NCBI RefSeq assembly: GCF_004362055.1
Contig: NZ_SNXB01000002.1
Coordinates: forward strand, 434,001 to 498,000
Reading direction: 5' to 3'
DNA length: 64,000 nt
From: Flavobacterium sp. 245
GTDB taxonomy: Bacteria; Bacteroidota; Bacteroidia; Flavobacteriales; Flavobacteriaceae
Shown one piece after another: positions 16,538-23,856 of this stretch (position 1 is the stretch's first letter; each line of letters starts with the position of its first letter). The notes under the pieces are model-generated. The model was given only the letters and a program-made list of their open reading frames with translations, ran no database searches and was not told where the DNA came from. A program made the position numbers and the translations under genes.

Positions 16538-16569
16538 TTTGCATATATGACCAATCGGTCATATATTTG
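16538..16569 (+). promoter_or_regulatory. Promoter with embedded TGACC-N4-GGTCA operator
   Basis: TTTG (16538-16541), a 20-base spacer, and TATATTTG (16562-16569) form a full Bacteroidota promoter. The spacer is filled by a perfect palindrome with 10-base arms, ATATATGACC and GGTCATATAT, around AATC (16543-16566). The second TetR ATG is at 16590. Confidence 0.75.
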
Positions 16570-16589
16570 TACCGTAAATAAAAGCTATC

Positions 16590-17177
16590 ATGGCAAAGGG
16601 AGAAGAAACCAGACAATTTATCATCGAAAAAGCAGCACCTATTTTTAATACAAAAGGGATTGCAGCAACTTCTATGAGCGATATTATGGAGGCTACTAAA
16701 TTGTCTAAAGGAAGCATGTACGTTCATTTTGAAAATAAAGAAGTTCTGGCCTGCGCTGCGGTTGATCATAATATGAAAATATTAGGCGATAAACTGGTTT
16801 CTGAAGTCAGTAAAAGCAAAACAGCAAAAGAAGAATTATTTACTTATATCGATTTTTTTAGTAATGCCGTGAATCCGCCCTTAACAGGAGGCTGTCCGTT
16901 ATTGAATTTCGGAACTGAAGCGGACGACACCAACCCTATTGTAAAAGAAAAGATTAATAAAGGCTGTAATGCCAATCAACAATTATTAGCCAGCAGCGTC
17001 AACAAAGGAATAGCCAACGGTGAATTTAAACCAAACTGGAACGCCGAGGAATTTGCACTGATCATGTTTGCCATGATGGAAGGCGGACACTTAATTGCAA
17101 GAATGTCAGGCAATAACGATAAAATGAAAATCATTGCTAAAACCCTCAAAAATATAATAGAGGAAAACAGCCTCTAA
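16590..17177 (+). CDS. TetR/AcrR family repressor (second of two)
   Basis: A 195-residue paralogue of the TetR at 13566. The helix-turn-helix is SMSDIMEATKLSKGSMYVHFENKEVL, differing from the first mainly in the recognition helix (SMYVH against SIYGN). The ligand domain keeps TGGCPLLNFGTEADDTNP. Its promoter has a palindrome that differs from the first TetR's operator by an inserted G (TGACC against TACC), and the same palindrome occurs before the SDR at 17285. It therefore likely represses itself and the SDR. The two modules look like a duplication followed by a change of DNA specificity. Confidence 0.92.
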   Translation: MAKGEETRQFIIEKAAPIFNTKGIAATSMSDIMEATKLSKGSMYVHFENKEVLACAAVDHNMKILGDKLVSEVSKSKTAKEELFTYIDFFSNAVNPPLTGGCPLLNFGTEADDTNPIVKEKINKGCNANQQLLASSVNKGIANGEFKPNWNAEEFALIMFAMMEGGHLIARMSGNNDKMKIIAKTLKNIIEENSL

Positions 17178-17194
17178 TTTTTTTTATCAAAAAA

Positions 17195-17210
17195 ATGACC
17201 GATTGGTCAT
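17195..17210 (+). promoter_or_regulatory. ATGACC-N4-GGTCAT operator before the SDR
   Basis: ATGACC-GATT-GGTCAT, arms perfect over six bases, 75 bases before the SDR ATG. It matches the operator of the second TetR, not of the first. Confidence 0.66.
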
Positions 17211-17284
17211 AAAATAAGATTCACAACTCATATTTTACAAATAACAATTTATAACTCATCATTAACGATTAACAATTAGAAAAC

Positions 17285-18097
17285 ATGTCAAAAACAATTT
17301 TAATTTCAGGAGCGTCAAAAGGATTCGGAAGAGCCTGGACAGAAGCATTTTTAGCAAAAGGATACAAGGTAGCTGCAACAGCCAGAAATATTGATACCCT
17401 AGCCGATTTAAAAGCACAATACGGTGAGGCAATTTTACCTCTTAAACTAGATGTAAACAACCGTTCAGAGTCATTTGAAGTAGTAGAAAAAGTACAACAG
17501 CATTTCGGGACAATAGATATCCTGATCAACAATGCGGGTTACGCTTTAAACGGAGCCGTAGAAGAAGCTTCAGAACAAGAAGCTAGAGCACAATTCGAAA
17601 CCAATTTCTTTGGTACGCTTTGGTTAACACAAGCCGTTTTACCGATTATGAGAAAACAACAAAGTGGCCATATTATTCAGGTTTCTTCTATTTTAGGAAT
17701 CGCTACGCTACCAATAATTGGTTTATACAACGCTTCAAAATTTGCCGTTGAAGGTCTTACTGAAACGCTTGCTTCAGAAGTAAAACAATTCGGAATTAAC
17801 GTTACTTTGGTTGAGCCAAACGGTTATGTTACCGATATCTGGGGTAATGGAATCATTAGCGAAAGCATCGATGCTTATGACGGAATCAAAAAAGCAATTA
17901 CAGAAGGACATGATCCTGATACTTTCGGAAAAACAAGCGCTACTGTTCCGGCTATCATTAAATTAGTCGAAGCCGAAAATCCTCCTCTACGCCTATTTTT
18001 AGGAAAGGTAGCCTTGCCATTCGCCAAACAAACCTATGAACAAAAGATAAAAACCTGGGAAGAATGGGCAGACGTTTCTGTCGCAGCTCACGGTTAA
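17285..18097 (+). CDS. SDR family oxidoreductase under TetR control
   Basis: A 270-residue classical SDR. The cofactor motif TGASKGFG is at about 8-14, with NNAGYALNG near residue 81 and the catalytic YNASKFAVEGLTETLASE (Tyr/Lys) near 149. The C-terminal part is longer than in minimal SDRs, as in the retinol-dehydrogenase-like group of bacterial SDRs often annotated as oxidoreductases. Substrate unknown, probably a carbonyl compound. The upstream TGACC-N4-GGTCA palindrome suggests repression by the TetR just before it. A strong hairpin follows, so the unit is TetR plus SDR. Confidence 0.91.
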   Translation: MSKTILISGASKGFGRAWTEAFLAKGYKVAATARNIDTLADLKAQYGEAILPLKLDVNNRSESFEVVEKVQQHFGTIDILINNAGYALNGAVEEASEQEARAQFETNFFGTLWLTQAVLPIMRKQQSGHIIQVSSILGIATLPIIGLYNASKFAVEGLTETLASEVKQFGINVTLVEPNGYVTDIWGNGIISESIDAYDGIKKAITEGHDPDTFGKTSATVPAIIKLVEAENPPLRLFLGKVALPFAKQTYEQKIKTWEEWADVSVAAHG

Positions 18098-18117
18098 TTT
18101 GATTTCTGATTTTAATT

Positions 18118-18159
18118 GAAAAAGCGAGACGATTCTTTTGAATTATCTCGCTTTTTTTA
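18118..18159. terminator. Bidirectional terminator between SDR and MDR genes
   Basis: AAAGCGAGA (18121-18129) pairs with TCTCGCTTT (18147-18155), flanked by A and T runs. It serves the convergent genes on both sides. Confidence 0.75.
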
Positions 18160-18169
18160 TGCTAAAAAA

Positions 18170-19183
18170 TTAAAACTTAATAGCAATTTTTCCAATCGTT
18201 CTCCCCGATTCTAAAAGCTGATGTGCTTTTTTCAAATTGTCGGCTGTAAGTCCGATTAAGGTTTGATTTAAAGTTGTTTTTAAAATACCTTCATCTAATA
18301 AATCGGCAACTTTATTTAAAATATGATGCTGTTCAATCATATCTTCAGTCTGAAACATCGAGCGCGTGTACATCAATTCCCAAGAAAATGAAACACTTTT
18401 ACTTTTGAGTTTGTTAAGTGCAACTGGTTCACTGCTTCCTGTAATCGACGCAATATGTCCTTGAGGCTTAATCAGTTCTGCCATCGTATCCCAATACGCA
18501 TTTGTATCGACAAAATCCAAAATAAAATCAACTGTTTCAAAACCAGCTTCTTTAACTGATCCAATCAAGTTTTTATGATCCACAACATAATCAGCTCCTT
18601 GTTTTTTGCACCAATCAATAGTTTCAGGACGCGACGCTGTTGCAATAACTGTTAATCCTGCAATTTTTTTGGCCAATTGAATCGCAATTGAACCTACTCC
18701 ACCAGCGCCTCCAATAATTAAAATTGATTTTCCTTTGTCTTTTTCAGCATTAATTCTGATTCGGTCAAACAAAATTTCCCAAGCTGTCAAAGCCGTTAAC
18801 GGAATCACCGCTGCTTCTTCAATACTTAATGATTTTGGTTTTCTTCCTACAATTCTTTCATCAATAATTTGATATTCAGCATTGCTTCCTTGCCTTGTAA
18901 TATCTCCGGCATAATAAACCAGATCGCCCACTTCAAACAAAGTTACTTTTTCTCCAACTGCCTGTACAATTCCAACGGCATCCCAGCCAATGATTTTTGG
19001 CGTTTCAAGGACGGTATCTTTTGCACTGCTCTGACGAATCTTAAAATCGACTGGATTTACTGAAATCGCTTCAATTTTCACTAATAAATCATGTACTCCG
19101 GGCACAGGTTTTACAGCTTCAAATTCTATAAAACTTTCCTTTTCTTCTATGTTTAATGATGTTTTAAATCCTATTGCTTTCAT
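18170..19183 (-). CDS. Quinone-oxidoreductase-like MDR family protein
   Basis: A 337-residue medium-chain dehydrogenase/reductase. The GroES-like half contains VKIEAISVNPVDFKIRQ and IGWDAVGIVQAVGEKV. The Rossmann half has GGAGGVGSIAIQLAK (NADPH loop, about 157-171). The catalytic and structural zinc cysteines of true alcohol dehydrogenases are absent, so it belongs with zeta-crystallin-type or YhfP/ZADH-like reductases, despite the common label zinc-binding alcohol dehydrogenase. It probably reduces quinones or enones, which suits the electrophile-defence theme. It is convergent with the TetR-controlled SDR. Confidence 0.9.
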   Translation of the reverse strand: MKAIGFKTSLNIEEKESFIEFEAVKPVPGVHDLLVKIEAISVNPVDFKIRQSSAKDTVLETPKIIGWDAVGIVQAVGEKVTLFEVGDLVYYAGDITRQGSNAEYQIIDERIVGRKPKSLSIEEAAVIPLTALTAWEILFDRIRINAEKDKGKSILIIGGAGGVGSIAIQLAKKIAGLTVIATASRPETIDWCKKQGADYVVDHKNLIGSVKEAGFETVDFILDFVDTNAYWDTMAELIKPQGHIASITGSSEPVALNKLKSKSVSFSWELMYTRSMFQTEDMIEQHHILNKVADLLDEGILKTTLNQTLIGLTADNLKKAHQLLESGRTIGKIAIKF

Positions 19184-19668
19184 TTTTATTTAATTTTTAA
19201 TTAAAATACAATAACAAAGATACGAGCCGTTTGAACTATTGAACTGGTATATTTTTATCCAATATCTGTACAAATTCTTCAGTTTTTTTTAAACACATAG
19301 AAACATAGATTCTTATGCGCCGAAAAAGGTGAATTTTAAAAAAAACTCGTTTTCTCACATATAGTTTTGCGCGTTTCTTTGCGAAGAACTTTCATAAATT
19401 TTACGCTATGTTTTTGTTTAAACAAGAGAAACGCCTTTTACAGACAAAGTAAAGCTATGTTTCTATGTGTTTAAATAAAGCCTTAATCTGTACAAATTCT
19501 TTAGTTTTTTTACTCATAGCTTTGCATATTTCTTTGCGAAGAACTTTTATAAAGTTTTACGCTATGTTTTTTGTTTAAACAAGTGAAACACCTTTTACAG
19601 ACAAAGTAAAGCTATGTTTCTATGTGTTTAAATAAAGCCTTAAATTTGCTAAATCTAACTTTCTCAAA
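19184..19668. repeat. Gap with a tandemly duplicated repeat unit
   Basis: Two long repeats lie head to tail, at about 19264-19490 and 19487-19650. Both start with CTGTACAAATTCTT and contain TTTCTTTGCGAAGAACTTT, TTTTACGCTATGTTTTT, and end ACAGACAAAGTAAAGCTATG then TTTCTATGTGTTTAAATAAAG. The end belongs to the CACATAGAAACATAG family. No gene seen. Confidence 0.72.
19641..19648 (+). promoter_or_regulatory. -7 element of the acetyltransferase gene
   Basis: TAAATTTG fits TAnnTTTG and lies 20 bases before the ATG at 19669, directly after the end of the dispersed repeat. Confidence 0.45.
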
Positions 19669-20229
19669 ATGAATATCAGAAAAGCCAAAATTTCCGACTC
19701 TGAACAAATTGCGCCAATACTATTACTGGCAATGGAGGATATCATTTATAAGTTTATTAAAAAAGATGATTATGCTGTCGCGAAAAATTTCCTCCAGTAT
19801 TTCATCGGAAAAGAAAACAATCAATATTCGTATCAAAATTGTTTTGTTGCTGAAGCTGATAATGAAATAATTGGAGCCGTTGATATTTATAATGGCGCTG
19901 ATTTAAAAGCTTTACGAAATCCGATTATTGAATATGTCCGAACTCATTTTAATCCAGAATTTGATCCTGAATTAGAAACAAAAGCCGGTGAATTTTATAT
20001 TGATTCCTTAGGTGTCAATCCAAAACATCAAGGAAAAGGTATTGGTTCAAAATTACTTACGTTTTTGATTGAAGAATTTGTTGCCAAAAACAATCAGACT
20101 TTAGGTTTATTGGTTGAAGAGGATAATCCAAATGCAAAAAAACTTTATTTAAACCTCGGATTCCAATCCGTGGGAGAAAAAACTTTGGTCGGAAAAACAT
20201 TGGAACACCTTCAAATAAGCCCAAAATAG
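19669..20229 (+). CDS. GNAT family N-acetyltransferase
   Basis: A 186-residue acetyltransferase. Motif A is IDSLGVNPKHQGKGIGSKLLTFLIEE (QGKGIG acetyl-CoA loop, near residues 122-127), followed by LGLLVEEDNPNAKKLYLNLGFQSVGEKT as motif B. The N-terminal half (MNIRKAKISDSEQIAPILLLAMEDI) matches the YhbS/RimI-like subgroup. The acceptor cannot be predicted. It is transcribed alone from a TAnnTTTG promoter that abuts a dispersed repeat; the AhpD-like gene 94 bases downstream could be read through. Confidence 0.9.
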   Translation: MNIRKAKISDSEQIAPILLLAMEDIIYKFIKKDDYAVAKNFLQYFIGKENNQYSYQNCFVAEADNEIIGAVDIYNGADLKALRNPIIEYVRTHFNPEFDPELETKAGEFYIDSLGVNPKHQGKGIGSKLLTFLIEEFVAKNNQTLGLLVEEDNPNAKKLYLNLGFQSVGEKTLVGKTLEHLQISPK

Positions 20230-20323
20230 AAGGTTTTTACTTTTTTTATTTTTTTTTCAAAAAATTGTCCAATTATGAAACTTCAGTTGTCATTAGAGTA
20301 TAAACAATTAAAATTTATACAAA

Positions 20324-20776
20324 ATGGAAACTAGAATTAATGTATTCGAAAAAGGTCAAAAAGCAATCTCAACATTATTTGGCGTAAGCGGTTATTTGAA
20401 AAAATCAGGACTTGAAAAATCTCTTTTAGAATTAGTAGATTTTAGAGTATCACAAATTAATAATTGTGCGTACTGTTTAGACATGCATTCAAAAGAAGCA
20501 ATTGCAAATGGCGAAACAACACAACGTTTGTTTGGTTTAAGTGCTTGGAGAGAAACTCCCTATTTTACTGAGCGCGAAAGAGCAGCGCTTGCTTATGCAG
20601 AAGCTGTAAATGCGTGTGATGTTCCTGATGAAGTTTACAATATTGCAAAAGCTTCATTTTCTGAAGAAGAATTAATTGATCTTACGCTTGCTATAGGGGC
20701 CATCAACATCTGGAACCGTATTAATATTGCTTTTGCTAACACTCCTGGCGCATACAGAGTTGGGCAATTTGGATAA
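20324..20776 (+). CDS. AhpD-like carboxymuconolactone decarboxylase family protein
   Basis: A 150-residue all-alpha protein with the AhpD redox motif NNCAYCLDMHSKEA: C48, C51 and H55 in the CxxC-x3-H arrangement needed for alkylhydroperoxidase activity. The start METRINVFEKGQKAISTLFG and the ERAALAYAEAVN helix are typical for the CMD/AhpD group of single-domain proteins. It probably removes peroxides using a dithiol donor. It adds to the Ohr, OsmC and OxyR set in this region. No partner AhpC or lipoamide gene is adjacent. Confidence 0.91.
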   Translation: METRINVFEKGQKAISTLFGVSGYLKKSGLEKSLLELVDFRVSQINNCAYCLDMHSKEAIANGETTQRLFGLSAWRETPYFTERERAALAYAEAVNACDVPDEVYNIAKASFSEEELIDLTLAIGAINIWNRINIAFANTPGAYRVGQFG

Positions 20777-20848
20777 ATAATCCGAGCTGTTTTTATTTTT
20801 GGTAAAAACACTAAATTTATAACATTAAACATTGTACAAAATTAATTT

Positions 20849-20990
20849 TAACACATAGAAACATAGATTTTGTATTCTCAAAAAGGCGTTTCACTTGTTT
20901 TAAACAAACATAGTCTTCACAATCTTGTCATTCCGAGGAACGAAGGCACGAGTGTTAGCGGAGATTCATCGTTCCTCGGAATGACAAACT
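20849..20990. repeat. Two dispersed repeats end to end
   Basis: 20849-20913 is a CACATAGAAACATAG family copy. 20925-20987 is a hairpin with perfect 19-base arms (TTGTCATTCCGAGGAACGA and its reverse complement), related to the element at 8657-8782. Confidence 0.75.
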
Positions 20991-21042
20991 TTGAGAACAA
21001 CGAGTTACTGCTTCTTTTTATAAAACACTAAAATGTATCAAA

Positions 21043-21381
21043 ATGAATGAATTCATATTAATTTTCAGAAGAGATTTTTCTACAAAAGAACTGCAGCCTT
21101 CACCAGAAGAATTGCAACAGCATTTACAGCAATGGCAAAACTGGTTTGGAGGATTGGCAGCGCAAGATAAACTGGCAAGGCCTTTACAACGCTGGGACGG
21201 AAAAGGAAAACTGGTCACTTCCAATAAAGGAATCACAGACGGACCTTTTGTTGAAATCAAAGAATCTATTGGCGGATTAATCGTTATCAAAGCCAAAGAT
21301 TATGACGAAGCGGCGACGATTGCCCAAGGCTGTCCAGTTCTAGATTTTGGAGGTAATGTCGAGATTAGAATGGCGGTTTAA
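21043..21381 (+). CDS. YCII-related DGPF-domain protein
   Basis: A 112-residue protein of the YCII/DGPF family. The naming motif is present as GITDGPFVEIKESIGGLIVIKA. The N-terminus MNEFILIFRRDFS lacks a signal peptide. The biochemical role is not established. Genes of this family are commonly paired with ECF42-type sigma factors that have a long C-terminal extension, and exactly such a gene follows at 21636. The 250-base gap is filled by a purine repeat tract. The conserved pairing suggests this gene is a target or partner of that sigma factor. Confidence 0.9.
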   Translation: MNEFILIFRRDFSTKELQPSPEELQQHLQQWQNWFGGLAAQDKLARPLQRWDGKGKLVTSNKGITDGPFVEIKESIGGLIVIKAKDYDEAATIAQGCPVLDFGGNVEIRMAV

Positions 21382-21387
21382 ATAGTT

Positions 21388-21604
21388 TAGAAGCAAGAAG
21401 CAAGAAGCAAGAAGCAAGAAGCAAGAAGCAAGAGGAAAGAAGAAAGAGGAAAGAAGAAAGAGGAAAGAAGAAAGAGGAAAGAGGAAAGAAGAAAAAAGAA
21501 AGAAGAAAAAAGAAAGAAGAAAGAGGAAATATCTAAAATTTGAGTTTTTTTAATTCTTAATTTTTTCTTGCATCTTGCTTCTTGCATCTTGCATCTTGCT
21601 TCTT
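21388..21604. repeat. Purine-rich GCAAGAA/GGAAAGAA tract with inverted GCAAGA arms
   Basis: 21390-21430 is (AAGCAAG)n, 21431-21530 is (AGGAAAGA)n, then an AT stretch, and 21568-21604 is CTTGCATCTTGCTT repeats, the reverse complement of the first arm. The long homopurine run could form triplex or slipped structures. Repeat number is likely to vary between strains. Confidence 0.8.
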
Positions 21605-21635
21605 TTCCCACCCTACAATTCAAAACTCAAAAAAT

Positions 21636-22883
21636 TTGGAAAATAAAGAACTTATACCCAATTTATTCAGAACCGAATATCAAAAGATTGTTTCGGTGCT
21701 TTGCAGTCTGTTTGGCATTCATCATATTGAAATTGCCGAAGATATTGTGAGCGACACTTTCTTGGCGGCTTCTGAAGCTTGGGCTATAAAGGGAATTCCA
21801 GAAAATCCGACAGCCTGGCTTTATAAAGTTGCAAAAAATAAAACCAAAAATCATTTTAAGAGAACTGATATTTTCGAAAAAAAAATTGTCTCTGAAATCA
21901 AATACAATGCGCAGCTGCATAATCCGGAAATCGAAATTGACTTATCAGAACAAAATATTGCCGATAGTCAGCTGGCGATGATTTTTGCTGTCTGTAATCC
22001 TTGTAATTCAAATGAAGCGCAAATTGCATTGGCATTGAATTTATTGTGCGGATTTGGAATAAGCGAAATCTCCGATGCTTTTCTGTCAAATAAAGAAGTG
22101 ATTTACAAACGTATAAATCGCGCCAAAGAAAAACTTAAAGAGGAAAATATTAAAATTCAAAGCCCGAGTTCAACTGAAATCTCGGAAAGAATTGATACGG
22201 TTTTGAAAACCATTTATCTTCTTTATTCTGAAGGCTACTACTCCACTTCACAAAATACCACGCTTCGCAAAGATTTATGTGCCGAAGCCATGCGCTTGAC
22301 CTATTTATTGATTCAGAATAAAACAACTAATATTCCCGAGGCAAATGCTTTAATGGCGCTGATGTGTTTTCACTCGTCCCGATTTGATGCACGTACCTCA
22401 GAAAGCGGTGAAGTTATTTTGTATCAAGATCAGGATGAAACGCTCTGGAACCAAGAATTAATTGATCGTGGCACTTATTTTTTGGGTAAATCTTCTGTTG
22501 GAAATATACTTTCAAAATACCATCTTGAAGCCGGAATCGCTTATTGGCACACATTGAAAAGTGATACTTTGGAAAAATGGAAACATATTCTGGAATTGTA
22601 TAATCATTTGATTATTCTAGAATATTCTCCAATTGTGGCTTTAAACAGAACTTTTGCCTTATCAAAAGTTATTGGCAAACAAGAAGCTGTAATTGAAGCA
22701 GAAAAGTTAAATTTGACTGATAATCATTTCTATTATTCGCTGCTTGGGAATTTATATACCGATAGTGACAATTTAAAAGCACTTCATCATTTTGAAACCG
22801 CTCTTAAACTGGCTAAAACTGTTTCGGATAAAAATATTATCAGCAAAAACATTTTGGAACTTTCATCCAAAACAAAGAATTAA
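21636..22883 (+). CDS. ECF42-type sigma factor with C-terminal DUF6596 extension
   Basis: About 415 residues if translation begins at TTG 21636, giving (M)ENKELIPNLFRTEYQKIVSVLC, the usual opening of this family. An in-frame ATG exists at 21582, but it lies in the CTTGCATCTTGC repeat and would add 18 odd residues. Sigma region 2 is FGIHHIEIAEDIVSDTFLAASEAWAIKG; region 4 is ISEISDAFLSNKEVIYKRINRAKEKL. The C-terminal ~230 residues (YLLYSEGYYSTSQN, ALMCFHSSRFDARTSE, YHLEAGIAYWH) are the DUF6596 extension. No anti-sigma gene is present, as expected for ECF42. The DGPF partner lies upstream and an AraC gene follows after 21 bases. Confidence 0.9.
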   Translation: MENKELIPNLFRTEYQKIVSVLCSLFGIHHIEIAEDIVSDTFLAASEAWAIKGIPENPTAWLYKVAKNKTKNHFKRTDIFEKKIVSEIKYNAQLHNPEIEIDLSEQNIADSQLAMIFAVCNPCNSNEAQIALALNLLCGFGISEISDAFLSNKEVIYKRINRAKEKLKEENIKIQSPSSTEISERIDTVLKTIYLLYSEGYYSTSQNTTLRKDLCAEAMRLTYLLIQNKTTNIPEANALMALMCFHSSRFDARTSESGEVILYQDQDETLWNQELIDRGTYFLGKSSVGNILSKYHLEAGIAYWHTLKSDTLEKWKHILELYNHLIILEYSPIVALNRTFALSKVIGKQEAVIEAEKLNLTDNHFYYSLLGNLYTDSDNLKALHHFETALKLAKTVSDKNIISKNILELSSKTKN

Positions 22884-22904
22884 AAATAAAAAACAACTTC
22901 GCCA

Positions 22905-23777
22905 ATGCTTAACCATAAATTTTTTGAATCTAATTATAAAAAGCTGGGCTTCTTTGCCTTGAATGAAGATTTTATTGAAGAAATTAATGGAGATTTGTAC
23001 AAATCATATATTAAAGTCCTTTATCTTCCTGAAGGATATTCTATTACAATAGATTTTAAGCATTATCAAACTTCCAGTCCTTCCCTATTTTTTATCAACA
23101 GCAATCAGTATCTGCAAATTGACAAAGAAGGAAAAAAGCAAGGTTATTTTATGTATTATAACCGCGATTTTTATTGTGTACAAATTCATGATGCCGAAGT
23201 GGCCTGCGACGGATTATTATTCAATAATATTTTTGAAATGCCAATGACTGCTTTGCCTGAAAAAGAGGTTTTATTTATTGATGGGATCTACGCACAATTG
23301 CAGCAGGAATTTGATTCACCCGATTCTTCTCAGGAAGAAATGATCCGAACGTATTTAAAACAGCTGATTATAAAAGCAACCCGAATTTGGAAAATACAGC
23401 AGTTAGGAGTCTTGAATGATGAACCTTCAAAAGAAATGGATTTCTTCAGAGACTTCAGCCGATTGGTTGAAATTCATTTCAGAACCAAACATACTGTTGC
23501 CGATTATGCTGACATTCTTGGTGTTGCTCCAAAAACACTTTCTAACAAATTCAATCGATTAGAACTTCAGCAACCAAATGATATTATTAAAGACCGAATT
23601 ATTCTCGAAGCAAAACGGCTTTTGGGCTATTCTTCATTAAGCGTAAAAGAGATTGCTTATCAGCTTGGATATGAAGATCCGGCCTATTTTAACCGACTTT
23701 TTACCAATAAAGTTGGCGACACTCCTTCAAATTTCAAGAAAAAATACCTTCAAGGGAAAAATGTACAATTAGAATAG
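22905..23777 (+). CDS. AraC family transcriptional regulator
   Basis: A 290-residue regulator. The N-terminal ~160 residues resemble a cupin-like sensor (YITIDFKHYQTSSPSLFFINSNQYLQI). The C-terminal AraC domain has both helix-turn-helix units: HTVADYADILGVAPKTLSNKFNR and LSVKEIAYQLGYEDPAYFNRLFTNKVGDTPSNFKKKY. It starts 21 bases after the ECF sigma gene and may be co-transcribed with it. It lies 79 bases before the secreted esterase. It is the only AraC in the window, so it is also a candidate to bind the 21-bp-spaced repeats at 4539 and 6735, though nothing proves this. Confidence 0.91.
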   Translation: MLNHKFFESNYKKLGFFALNEDFIEEINGDLYKSYIKVLYLPEGYSITIDFKHYQTSSPSLFFINSNQYLQIDKEGKKQGYFMYYNRDFYCVQIHDAEVACDGLLFNNIFEMPMTALPEKEVLFIDGIYAQLQQEFDSPDSSQEEMIRTYLKQLIIKATRIWKIQQLGVLNDEPSKEMDFFRDFSRLVEIHFRTKHTVADYADILGVAPKTLSNKFNRLELQQPNDIIKDRIILEAKRLLGYSSLSVKEIAYQLGYEDPAYFNRLFTNKVGDTPSNFKKKYLQGKNVQLE

Positions 23778-23811
23778 ACTTTTATCTATTTTTAGAGCTT
23801 TACAACCGCCA

Positions 23812-23819
23812 TATCTTTG
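23812..23819 (+). promoter_or_regulatory. -7 element of the esterase gene
   Basis: TATCTTTG fits TAnnTTTG and lies 37 bases before the esterase ATG. A -33 element is not clear. Confidence 0.4.
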
Positions 23820-23856
23820 TCCTATCAAATTATAAACAATTAAAAAGATAAAAGAT

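Noticed and set aside
21387..21623. 78-residue open frame on the minus strand
   Set aside because: It consists only of the purine/pyrimidine repeat tract (FFFLLSS repeats) and is not a plausible protein.
21582..21635. ATG start for the ECF sigma factor within the repeat
   Set aside because: It would add 18 residues encoded by the CTTGCATCTTGC repeat; the TTG at 21636 gives the usual family N-terminus.
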